Assembly (NCBI GenBank): GCA_040880365.1
Contig: JBBDIO010000202.1
Coordinates: forward strand, 1 to 17,539
DNA from: JBBDIO01 sp040880365
GTDB lineage: Bacteria; Chloroflexota; Anaerolineae; Caldilineales; Caldilineaceae
Direction: 5' to 3'
Length of the DNA stretch: 17,539 bases
Shown here: positions 9,002 through 16,020 of the stretch, in pieces
Numbering within the stretch: the first letter of the stretch is position 1
Layout: every line of letters starts with the position of its first letter
Program-made: the position numbers and the translations under genes
The notes under the pieces: generated by a model
What the model saw: the letters and a program-made list of their open reading frames with translations, nothing else
What the model was told of the DNA's origin: nothing
Databases searched by the model: none

Positions 9002-11965
9002 TCAGCCGACGCTTTGCAGACCCGCCGCGACGCCGTTGACCGAAAGCAGGATGGCATCCTGAATCGCCTTGGCATTGGGGCCTTCCGGCTCCTCGCGCAG
9101 CCGACGCAACAACGCCACCTGGATATAGTTCAGCGGATCTACATAGGGATTGCGCAGGCGAATACTCCGCTGGAGCCAGGACTCGTTATCCAACAGTTCC
9201 GCATAGCCCGTAATCGCCAGCACCATCTGCAATGTGCGGTCATATTCGGCCTGGAGATCGTCAAAAATCACCTGGCGGATATCGGCTTCTGCCAGCTCGG
9301 CATAGAGCGAGGCAATCTGCATATCGCCCTTGCCCAGCCCCATCTGCACATTATCGATGACCGCACGGAAGAAAGGCCAGTCGGCATACATGGTGCGCAG
9401 CTCGCCCAGGCGCGTCGCATTGCCGTCTTCGCCTGCCTCGGACCATTCGGCCAGGGCCGTCCCCACGCCATACCACGACGGCAGATTGACGCGCGACTGG
9501 GTCCATGCAAAGACCCAGGGAATGGCCCGCAGATCACCGATGGCGGTGGTCTGTTTGCGTTTGGCAGGCCGCGAGCCAATATTCAGCAACCCAATGTGGT
9601 CAATGGGTGTTGCCTGGTGAAAAAAGTCGAGAAATTCGGGCTTTTCGATCAGCGCACGATATTTGTCAAAGGAAAGGCTGCTCAGTTCTTCCATAGCGTC
9701 GAACCAGGCCGGCGGCTGTGGGGGGTGGGGACGTGTGCCCAGCGTCAACAAAACCGCGCTCATCAGCTGTTCCAGATGGCGCGCGGCAATGGCCGGGTTG
9801 GCATAGCGACTGCTCACCACTTCGCCCTGTTCGGTGATCTTGATGCGCCCGCGCACCGATTCGGGCGGCTGGGCCAGAATGGCCCGGTTGGCAGGCCCAC
9901 CCCCGCGCCCCACCGAGCCGCCGCGCCCATGAAAGAGCATGAGCTTGACGCCATGTTCGTCGCAGACGCGTGCCAATTCGCGCTGCGCGGTGTAGAGCAT
10001 CCAGTTTGCCATGAGATAGCCGCCATCTTTGTTAGAATCGCTGTAGCCAATCATGATCTGCTGGCGATTGTCGCGCGCATCCAGATGCTCGCGATAGACG
10101 GGATCCTCGAAAAGCGCGCTCATGATGGCCGGAGCGGCCCGCAAATCTTCGATAGTCTCAAAGAGGGGTGTCACATCCAGCCGCCCAAACAGGCCGGAAT
10201 CGTGGGCCAGCAACAACACTTCCAGAATATTGCTCACCTGGGTGGTCATGCTGATGATATAGGTCTGGACTGCACTCATGCCCATCTGGATCTGTGCCTG
10301 GCGGATCAGACGAAAGAGGGCAACAGTTTCGTTGGTATCTTCTGCAAAATCCAGCAACGCAGTCAGCGGACGTCGATTGCCAATTTCCTGGCGCAGAATC
10401 TCTACGCGCGCGTCTTCATCCAGATCGGCATAATCCTGGGCCAGATGATAGCGTTCCAGAATTTCGCCCATTGCCTGGCGATGGCGTTCGGAATGCTGGC
10501 GAATGTCCAGCGTTGCCAGATGAAAGCCAAAGACTTCCACCGCACGCACCAGATCTGCCAGCCAGCCGTGCGCCAGACGTTCCCCCTTGTGCGCGTGCAG
10601 GCTGGATTGAATCAGCCGCAGATCGCCCAGAAATTCATCCACACTGGCATAGGCGCGCGGATCCGGCTTGCGCGTGCGCCAGTTTTGGCGATTTTCGGCG
10701 CGCGTGGCGCGCAGCCGCCGATACATCATGATCAGCTTCTGGCGATAAGGCTCCATGCCAAAACGTTCCAGCACATCGCGCTCGTTTTCGGGCACCAACT
10801 CCCAATCCCGCGCCACACTCTCCAGCAGGTCATCGCTGAAACTCACCCGCGTTTTGGCCGAACTCAGGTGACTGTAAAGCGCCTCGACGCGCGTGGCATA
10901 TAGCTCCAGCACCAGATCCTTGTGGGCGCGCAACGCTTCTTCGGTAATCTCCACCGTCACAAAAGGATTGCCGTCGCGGTCGCCTCCCACCCACGAACCA
11001 TAGCGCAACACCACGGGCAGCTCGAAATGTTCTCCGGGATAGGCCGCTTCCAGCGCGCGGCGCAACTCTTTATAAATCGCAGGCACCACATCGATCAGCG
11101 TATTTTCAAAAAAATACAGCCCATTGCGCACTTCATCCATCACCGTGGGTGGGCGGTCGCGCATCTCATCGCTCTGCCACATCACCACAATATTTTCTTG
11201 CAGCTCGCGAAACTTCTCCTGCATTTCCTGGGGCAGAGGATCGTTCAATTCCAGTTCGGTCAGAATTGCCGACATGGTCTTGAGCTTGAACAACACTGTG
11301 CGCCGCTTGGATTCGGTGGGGTGCGCAGTAAACACAGGAATGACCGTCAATTCCGGCAGGAGTTCGCGCATCTCTGCCGCGTCCACGCCTTCGGCGCGCA
11401 GCCGTAGCACTGCGTTCGCCAGGGTTTCGGCCTGGGGAATATTACGCTCGAACGCCCGCCGCGCCCGATGGCGCAGCGTCAACATACGCTGCAACTCCTC
11501 GGCCAGATTCACCAATTGGAAATAGGTGGTAAAGGCTTTGAGCACGGCCAATGCCTGGGGCGTATCTTCCACCAGATAGTCGGCCATGCGCGTAATTTCG
11601 TGCTGGGCACGGTGATCACCGGCGCGCCAGTTCTTTGCCAAGGCGCGAATCTTCTCTTCCAGATCGAAGATCGCCTGGCCTTCCTGCTCGATGATCGTCT
11701 CACCCAACAGATTGCCCAGGGTGCGCACCCAGTGGCGCAGACGGTCCTGCGAATCTTCGCCACTCGTTTCGCCTGCCACCGTTTCGCCTGCTTCTACCGC
11801 CAGCCCGGTCTGCACGTCTCCGCTCAGGGCAACGGCATCTTCCGAATCGGGCGCAGCGGTTTCAGGTGATGGCGTCTCCGGTGATGGCGTCTCCGGTGAT
11901 GGCGAATCAGTTGATCGCGAATCAGGTGCAGATTTCATTGGCGCAGCCGGTGATTGTTCATCCAT
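9002..11965 (-). CDS. ppc: Phosphoenolpyruvate carboxylase
   Basis: Ppc carboxylates PEP with bicarbonate to oxaloacetate, refilling the TCA cycle and feeding aspartate-derived amino acids. The 987-residue protein is longer than the roughly 880-940 usual in bacteria, because of an acidic Ser/Pro/Thr/Glu-rich N-terminal extension of about 75 residues with a triple SPETP repeat (23-37). Catalytic motifs are intact: TAHPTES with His215, YGSWVGGDRDGNP (322-334), DIRQHSERH (487-495), GYSDSNKDGG (640-649, with Lys646) and the mobile loop FHGRGGSVGRGGGP (678-691). The C terminus ends in NGVAAGLQSVG, the same position as the enterobacterial NGIAAGMRNTG end. ATG 11965 lies 3 bp after the leuB stop with AGGA close upstream, so it is translationally linked to leuB. 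A second in-frame ATG (11938) would drop only nine residues. Confidence 0.97.
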   Translation of the reverse strand: MDEQSPAAPMKSAPDSRSTDSPSPETPSPETPSPETAAPDSEDAVALSGDVQTGLAVEAGETVAGETSGEDSQDRLRHWVRTLGNLLGETIIEQEGQAIFDLEEKIRALAKNWRAGDHRAQHEITRMADYLVEDTPQALAVLKAFTTYFQLVNLAEELQRMLTLRHRARRAFERNIPQAETLANAVLRLRAEGVDAAEMRELLPELTVIPVFTAHPTESKRRTVLFKLKTMSAILTELELNDPLPQEMQEKFRELQENIVVMWQSDEMRDRPPTVMDEVRNGLYFFENTLIDVVPAIYKELRRALEAAYPGEHFELPVVLRYGSWVGGDRDGNPFVTVEITEEALRAHKDLVLELYATRVEALYSHLSSAKTRVSFSDDLLESVARDWELVPENERDVLERFGMEPYRQKLIMMYRRLRATRAENRQNWRTRKPDPRAYASVDEFLGDLRLIQSSLHAHKGERLAHGWLADLVRAVEVFGFHLATLDIRQHSERHRQAMGEILERYHLAQDYADLDEDARVEILRQEIGNRRPLTALLDFAEDTNETVALFRLIRQAQIQMGMSAVQTYIISMTTQVSNILEVLLLAHDSGLFGRLDVTPLFETIEDLRAAPAIMSALFEDPVYREHLDARDNRQQIMIGYSDSNKDGGYLMANWMLYTAQRELARVCDEHGVKLMLFHGRGGSVGRGGGPANRAILAQPPESVRGRIKITEQGEVVSSRYANPAIAARHLEQLMSAVLLTLGTRPHPPQPPAWFDAMEELSSLSFDKYRALIEKPEFLDFFHQATPIDHIGLLNIGSRPAKRKQTTAIGDLRAIPWVFAWTQSRVNLPSWYGVGTALAEWSEAGEDGNATRLGELRTMYADWPFFRAVIDNVQMGLGKGDMQIASLYAELAEADIRQVIFDDLQAEYDRTLQMVLAITGYAELLDNESWLQRSIRLRNPYVDPLNYIQVALLRRLREEPEGPNAKAIQDAILLSVNGVAAGLQSVG
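11865..11909. repeat. 15-bp tandem repeat inside the 5' end of ppc
   Basis: GGTGATGGCGTCTCC (plus strand) occurs twice in full at 11865-11879 and 11880-11894. A third copy matching over its first ten bases follows at 11895. Because the period is a multiple of three, the frame is kept and the repeats encode SPETP units in the N-terminal extension of PEP carboxylase. Confidence 0.92.
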
Positions 11966-11968
11966 ATC

Positions 11969-13057
11969 CTATTCCAGCAACCTCTCCACGATTAAATCGC
12001 CCATCAACGTGGTCGGGACGACCTCGCTGCCCGTGTGTTCAATATCGCGCGTGCGCACGCCTGCCGCCAGCACCCGATCCACTGCCGCTTCGATGGCGGC
12101 GGCCTCGTTTTCCAACCCCAGACTGTGGCGCAACAGCATGGCCGAGCTTAAAACGGTACCGATGGGGTTGGCGATTCCCTGCCCCGCAATGTCGGGCGCG
12201 CTGCCGTGAATCGGCTCATAGAGTCCCATGGGCAGGTCATGACTGTTTTTCACATCGCCCAGGCTGGCAGAGGGCAACATGCCCATCGAACCGGCCAGCA
12301 TGGAAGCCTCGTCGGTGAGAATATCGCCGAAGAGATTTTCGGCCACAATCACATCGAACGACGCGGGACGGCGAATCAGGTGCATCGCCATGGCATCGAC
12401 CAGCACGTGCTCGACTTCCAATTCGGGATAGTCGGCCAACACCTCCACCGCCACCCGTCGCCACAGCCGGCTCGAAGCCAGCACATTGGCCTTGTCTACG
12501 CTGGCAAGCCGTTTGCTGCGCGCCATGGCGGTCTCGGCGGCAAAGCGCAAAACCCGCTCGATTTCGGGCCGCGTATAGAGCATGGTGTCGAATGCCTCGA
12601 AACCGGCCTCGCCCGCCTCTTGGCGCGGGCCAAAATAGACGCCGCCCGTCAATTCACGGATGACCAGCAGGTCCACGCCTTCCAACACTTCAGGCTTGAG
12701 CGTGCTCGCGCTCAACAGCTCTTTGTGCAGCTTCACAGGCCGCACATTGGCAAAAAGTGTCAGCTCCTTGCGGATGGCAAGCAGCCCGCGTTCCGGGCGA
12801 TCCGGCGCATTGGGATTGTCCCATTTGGGGCCGCCCACCGCGCCCAACAGCACGGCATCGGCCTTTTTGCAGGCGTCGATAGTCGCCTGGGGCAGACTGG
12901 TGCCCAGTTCGTCAATCGCGCGCCCGCCCATCATCTGGGCATCAAACGTAAATTCGTGTCCATATTTTTGCGCCACGGCGTCCAGCACTTTTTGTGCTTC
13001 CCCCGTCACTTCCGGGCCAATCCCATCCCCGGCCAACACCACAATATTGGCGTTCAT
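11969..13057 (-). CDS. leuB: 3-isopropylmalate dehydrogenase
   Basis: LeuB oxidises and decarboxylates 3-isopropylmalate for leucine. In organisms using CimA it also turns 3-methylmalate into 2-oxobutyrate for isoleucine. The 362-residue length is typical. GDGIGPEV (10-17) starts the dinucleotide fold. R96, R106 and R134 are the substrate-carboxylate arginines. Y141 and K189 are the catalytic pair, and D221, D245 and D249 bind the metal. YEPIHGSAPDIAGQGIANP (280-298) is the NAD-binding loop. The ribosome site before ATG 13057 is modest (GAAAGAG). It runs straight into ppc with a 3-bp gap and lies 101 bp after the dioxygenase gene, with no clear terminator between. Confidence 0.97.
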   Translation of the reverse strand: MNANIVVLAGDGIGPEVTGEAQKVLDAVAQKYGHEFTFDAQMMGGRAIDELGTSLPQATIDACKKADAVLLGAVGGPKWDNPNAPDRPERGLLAIRKELTLFANVRPVKLHKELLSASTLKPEVLEGVDLLVIRELTGGVYFGPRQEAGEAGFEAFDTMLYTRPEIERVLRFAAETAMARSKRLASVDKANVLASSRLWRRVAVEVLADYPELEVEHVLVDAMAMHLIRRPASFDVIVAENLFGDILTDEASMLAGSMGMLPSASLGDVKNSHDLPMGLYEPIHGSAPDIAGQGIANPIGTVLSSAMLLRHSLGLENEAAAIEAAVDRVLAAGVRTRDIEHTGSEVVPTTLMGDLIVERLLE

Positions 13058-13158
13058 AAAAACTCTTTCTAAATGATGCGTTATTGATTTTCAGGGAGCC
13101 GACCCGGCAAGCTGCCTTAATCTGCCAACCCTCGTCTGCCAACTCCAGTTGTATACAG

Positions 13159-14010
13159 CTATTCGTGCGCGGGCAGACTCTCCACGCCAACCGTATCCAT
13201 CTCTACCATGGGCACGCCATCCCGATCTACCCACACGCCACACGGCCCGCCATAGTCGGCGATGTCCAGTTCCACGGGCGTGCCATCCATGCGCAGGGCG
13301 GGGTGATAAAACTCGGCCACCTTGGCCGCGTCGCCCATAATATAATGGCCGATCAGCGAACGGCGGAAGCGATCTTCGGTCACGTTGGGATAGCTGCCGT
13401 GGATAAGCTGCCCGTTGAAGAAAAGCACATCGCCCGCCTTCATGGTAACGGGCGCGACGTCCATGCCTTCGGGCACGGGCACCGTCACATCGGTAAAACT
13501 CTGGGTAGTATCGGCCTGCACAGTACAGAGCAGCGGCAGATCGTGGGTGCCCGGCACCACTTGCAGACAGCCGTTTTCCGCGTCACAATCGTCCAGCGCC
13601 AGCCACGCCGCCATACAGGTGCCCGGCTGCACGCGCAAATAGTGCTGATCCTGGTGCAACGCCTGTCCCCGCGCGCCCGCGGGCTTGAAATAGAGCATGG
13701 TCTGCACGGCATAAGGTTCCTGCCCCAAAAAGGCCGTGAGCCAGCGGGCAATGCGCGGTTCGATGAGCCAGTTGAAGCTGGTGCGATCCCAGCGGTGCAT
13801 GTGGATCATGCGCGGGAAGCGTTTCAACGGGTCGTTGCTGCTCACATCTACCCCGGCGCTGTCGCCCGGATAGGTGCCCGCCGCGCGCAGCGCCATAAAA
13901 TGCTCACGATAGGCGGCGGTTTCCTCGGCGTCAAATAACCCCGATACAACCGCATAGCCCTGCGTCTGAAATTGCGCCACCAGTGTGGTTTCATCTACTT
14001 GCGCGCCCAT
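13159..14010 (-). CDS. Phytanoyl-CoA dioxygenase (PhyH) family Fe(II)/2-oxoglutarate oxygenase
   Basis: A 283-residue member of the PhyH family of non-haem iron, 2-oxoglutarate-dependent oxygenases. The iron facial triad is visible as H119-x-D121 (ALHQDQHY) and H204 (LIHGSYPN). Arg215 or Arg217 in RFRRSL is the likely 2-oxoglutarate carboxylate ligand. GCLQVVPGTH (147-156) and KAGDVLFFNG (191-200) are standard core strands. The hydroxylated substrate cannot be predicted; bacterial PhyH proteins act on many small molecules. ATG 14010 has a strong purine site (AAGGGGGA) close upstream. It sits between the nucleotidyltransferase gene and leuB on the same strand, but nothing in branched-chain amino-acid synthesis calls for such an oxygenase, so the link may be positional only. 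Confidence 0.88.
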   Translation of the reverse strand: MGAQVDETTLVAQFQTQGYAVVSGLFDAEETAAYREHFMALRAAGTYPGDSAGVDVSSNDPLKRFPRMIHMHRWDRTSFNWLIEPRIARWLTAFLGQEPYAVQTMLYFKPAGARGQALHQDQHYLRVQPGTCMAAWLALDDCDAENGCLQVVPGTHDLPLLCTVQADTTQSFTDVTVPVPEGMDVAPVTMKAGDVLFFNGQLIHGSYPNVTEDRFRRSLIGHYIMGDAAKVAEFYHPALRMDGTPVELDIADYGGPCGVWVDRDGVPMVEMDTVGVESLPAHE

Positions 14011-14038
14011 GACATCCCCCTTTTTGCTCGTTATGCCT

Positions 14039-14101
14039 TTGAACTACATCTGCTTGAACTGCATCCTGTGCAACGTGACCTGTGAACAACCACCTGTGAA
14101 A
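14039..14101. repeat. Imperfect short repeats in the dioxygenase leader
   Basis: TTGAACTACATCTGC (14039-14053) is followed directly by TTGAACTGCATCCTG (14054-14068), two 15-bp units with three differences. A second imperfect pair sharing CAAC and ACCTGTGAA follows at 14071-14086 and 14087-14101. They fill most of the 112-bp gap between the nucleotidyltransferase stop and the dioxygenase start. Confidence 0.7.
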
Positions 14102-14122
14102 AGGCTCTGCAAAAACGCTCCG

Positions 14123-15025
14123 TCACTCCGGGTTACTTTCTACCTGGTCCGCGTCATTCGTTTCGTGCGCCGCAACATCCGGCGTATCCCAGGGCGAATC
14201 CCATTCGAAAAAGCCGGTCACGCCGATGGTGCGCATGGCGATGGCTTCGGCCAGCGAAAGCCGCACCGCAATATCGGCGGCCAGATAGAAGCGCCGCACA
14301 CTATCCGCCGTTTCGGGATCAAATGTCGCCAGTTCATCGAGCGTGCGCTTGGCACGGGGCAAATGGCGGTTGGCAGCCAAAAACGCATAGGTGACCATGC
14401 TCTGCACAGCCCCGGCCAGCAACATCTGCGCCATTGCCGGGTCACGCGTGACCGTATCCTTGGCATTGTCCAGTTGATCCGCGATGCTATATCTTTGCCA
14501 GCGCAGAGTATCCGCCGCCAGATCGGGCAAATGCGTCAACCAGGTGTGGGCTTCGCGGCGTAGCTGCTCCACAATCGGGTCCTGGGCATAGATCACATGA
14601 CCCTTTGCCAGCATGTTGGCAGTAGACGGGCTATTGCGCTCGTCGGCAAAATATGCCCGAATCGTGCCCACCGGATTGACAAAAATCTCGGTAGGAATGC
14701 CATTGAACCAGCGTTGCAGCCGCCGCCGCTGGGGCTGCGCATGGATCACATAGAGATCCAGATCGCTGCGCGCATCCGCGACACCTTCCAAAACCGTGCC
14801 GCTCAACACCACCCCGTGGACGGCAAAATTCTCCAGGATGAAACGCACGGCAACGCGCAGACCCCGATCATAGCGGATGGGCAATTCGGGCCAGACACAG
14901 TGGCGCAGCAACCGCAACACCGCGCCCGGCTCCTGGGCTGTAGCCTGTGCCTCTTCGCCCGCGTGTAATTCCCTAGTCTGCGGTTTGGCCGCGTGCGGTT
15001 CCCCATTTGGATTCACTGTCTCCAC
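14123..15025 (-). CDS. Nucleotidyltransferase-domain protein with helical C-terminal half, target unknown
   Basis: A 300-residue protein with a pol-beta-type nucleotidyltransferase core. LSGTVLEG near residue 75 corresponds to the GSxxxG loop. SDLDLYV gives the two metal aspartates, D88 and D90. E113 in PTEIFV fits the third acidic residue. GHVIYAQDP near 142 is the usual end of the domain. The C-terminal half is mostly helical and includes a stretch resembling the helical domains that follow small nucleotidyltransferases in kanamycin-nucleotidyltransferase-like proteins. Residues 1-35 are rich in Ala, Glu and Gln and probably unstructured. Substrate unknown; drug, protein and RNA targets are all possible. 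GTG 15025 is preferred because GGGAGA stands 8 bases upstream. A frame open to TTG 15151 would translate the 11-bp repeat array and begin at about the predicted transcription start. Confidence 0.74.
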   Translation of the reverse strand: METVNPNGEPHAAKPQTRELHAGEEAQATAQEPGAVLRLLRHCVWPELPIRYDRGLRVAVRFILENFAVHGVVLSGTVLEGVADARSDLDLYVIHAQPQRRRLQRWFNGIPTEIFVNPVGTIRAYFADERNSPSTANMLAKGHVIYAQDPIVEQLRREAHTWLTHLPDLAADTLRWQRYSIADQLDNAKDTVTRDPAMAQMLLAGAVQSMVTYAFLAANRHLPRAKRTLDELATFDPETADSVRRFYLAADIAVRLSLAEAIAMRTIGVTGFFEWDSPWDTPDVAAHETNDADQVESNPE

Positions 15026-15079
15026 CGTGTCGTTCTCCCGTGTGGCTCGCCAGTGGGCTTGTTCGGTGCGTACTATGCC

Positions 15080-15144
15080 TTGGCTGCGTCTTGGCTGTGT
15101 CTTGACTGTGTCTTGACTGTGTCTTGACTGGTCTTGTCTGTGCC
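15080..15144. repeat. 11-bp tandem repeat, six units, in the nucleotidyltransferase leader
   Basis: Six adjacent units related to TTGACTGTGTC lie at 15080-15090, 15091-15101, 15102-15112, 15113-15123, 15124-15133 (one base short) and 15134-15144. Units 3 and 4 are identical, and the outer ones drift. The array sits between a predicted -10 box and the GTG start, so it would form much of a roughly 125-base 5' untranslated region. Confidence 0.9.
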
Positions 15145-15158
15145 GGCGCAATTATTCG

Positions 15159-15167
15159 ATTATAGCA
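15159..15167 (-). promoter_or_regulatory. Extended -10 promoter element (TGCTATAAT)
   Basis: On the minus strand TG-C-TATAAT is a perfect extended -10. The region where a -35 would lie is filled by a GC-rich palindrome and has no good TTGACA match. Transcription would begin near 15152 and run through the 11-bp repeats into the nucleotidyltransferase gene. Confidence 0.6.
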
Positions 15168-15168
15168 C

Positions 15169-15192
15169 ACGGGCGCAGAGTTCTGCGCCCGT
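15169..15192 (-). promoter_or_regulatory. Perfect 24-bp palindrome abutting the -10 element: operator or leuD terminator stem
   Basis: ACGGGCGCAGA (15169-15179) and its exact complement (15182-15192) are separated by two bases. The palindrome lies 40 bases past the leuD stop and directly upstream of TGCTATAAT. It covers the -35 position of that promoter, as a repressor operator would. It could equally act as the stem of a terminator for leuCD, but no U-run follows it, and a two-base centre is short for an RNA loop. Confidence 0.55.
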
Positions 15193-15231
15193 TGCCCTTA
15201 CCCTTCGGTTGCCACACTCAACACAAAAACA

Positions 15232-15828
15232 TCAGCCAAAGGCAGGCATCGCAGCTTCGTGGGCCGCAATCGCATCATCTTTGTCCATAATATAGCCCAG
15301 ATCATCGACCCCCTGGAGCAGACACATCTTGCGGAACGGGTCGATATCGAAGCCCAACCGCTGTCCATCGGGCAGAATGACTTCCTGATTTTCCAAATCG
15401 ACCGTGATCTGGGTATCCGGTTCTTCTTCCACCAGATCCAGCAACATGTTCACCGTATCTTCGGGCAGCGGAATCGGCAACAGACCGTTTTTGAGACTGT
15501 TGTTGAAGAAAATATCGGCAAAGTTGGGCGTAATCACACAGCGAAAGCCATAATCGGTCAACGCCCACACCGCGTGTTCGCGGCTGGAACCCGACCCAAA
15601 GTTGCGCCCGGCAATCAACACCTGGGCACCGTCATATTCGGGCTGGTTCAGCACAAAATTGGGCTTGGGCGAACCATCCGCATTATAACGCCAGGCAAAG
15701 AACAGGCCGTCGCCCATGCCTTCTTTGGTCACGGCAGTCAGAAAACGCGCCGGGATAATCTGGTCGGTATCCACATTTTCGGCCCGCAGCGGCAGCGCCG
15801 TCGCCGTCAGTTTCTTAAAAGAATCCAT
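15232..15828 (-). CDS. leuD: 3-isopropylmalate dehydratase, small subunit
   Basis: LeuD pairs with LeuC to isomerise 2-isopropylmalate to 3-isopropylmalate (and citramalate to 3-methylmalate in the CimA pathway). The 198-residue protein has the small-subunit swivel domain: NVDTDQIIPARFL (18-30), then GRNFGSGSSREHAVWAL (73-89), which carries the substrate-recognition loop, and GVDDLGYI near the C terminus. This is the full-length bacterial type rather than the short archaeal form. ATG 15828 has AAGGAG 8 bases upstream. It lies 192 bp after leuC, an unusually wide gap for this gene pair, filled by REP-like hairpins. Confidence 0.97.
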   Translation of the reverse strand: MDSFKKLTATALPLRAENVDTDQIIPARFLTAVTKEGMGDGLFFAWRYNADGSPKPNFVLNQPEYDGAQVLIAGRNFGSGSSREHAVWALTDYGFRCVITPNFADIFFNNSLKNGLLPIPLPEDTVNMLLDLVEEEPDTQITVDLENQEVILPDGQRLGFDIDPFRKMCLLQGVDDLGYIMDKDDAIAAHEAAMPAFG

Positions 15829-15908
15829 ATCCTATACTCCTTGAGACAAACCTGGCCGGCAGCTACCGGCGGTCACAATATCTTTGAACCGGGCAACGCG
15901 CCACTTGC

Positions 15909-15970
15909 TAATGTAGGTCACGCCTCCTGGCGTGACGCCTAATGTAGGTCACGCCTCCCGACGTGACGCC
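15909..15970. repeat. 31-bp direct repeat, two adjacent units, carrying the left arms of a REPIN-like element
   Basis: Units at 15909-15939 and 15940-15970 are identical except for two bases in the hairpin top. Each contains GTAG followed by the stem GTCACGCC. The first folds perfectly (loop TCCT, closing stem GGCGTGAC); the second has one mismatched pair. This looks like tandem duplication of one repeat arm. Confidence 0.93.
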
Positions 15971-16012
15971 CGCCGGTTGACAATTTGTCACAGCAGGAGC
16001 TGTGTGACCTAC
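15913..16012. repeat. REPIN-like inverted repeat element between leuC and leuD
   Basis: Two left arms (15913-15936 and 15944-15967) begin with GTAG followed by an 8-bp-stem, 4-base-loop hairpin. The right arm (15987-16012) is the inverted form: stem GTCACAGC, loop AGGA, then the complementary strand, ending in CTAC. The right arm carries two extra bases (TG) in its second strand. The spacer is 19 bases. A GTAG foot joined to a short hairpin, in head-to-head inverted pairs, is the known architecture of REP sequences mobilised by RAYT (TnpA-REP) transposases. No such transposase is in the window. The right end is 8 bases past the leuC stop, so the element is transcribed with the operon. Confidence 0.82.
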
Positions 16013-16020
16013 GTGATTCG

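Noticed and set aside
8777..10903. Long plus-strand open frame (708 codons) opposite ppc and the HAD gene
   Set aside because: It is a shadow of ppc codon bias; it has no motifs and crosses the boundary of two real minus-strand genes.
15026..15151. N-terminal extension of the nucleotidyltransferase to TTG 15151
   Set aside because: It would translate the 11-bp repeats and start at about the predicted transcription start without a ribosome site.
15909..15970. 31-bp direct repeats as a CRISPR array
   Set aside because: Only two units exist, directly adjacent with no spacer, and they form arms of an inverted-repeat element. No cas gene is present.
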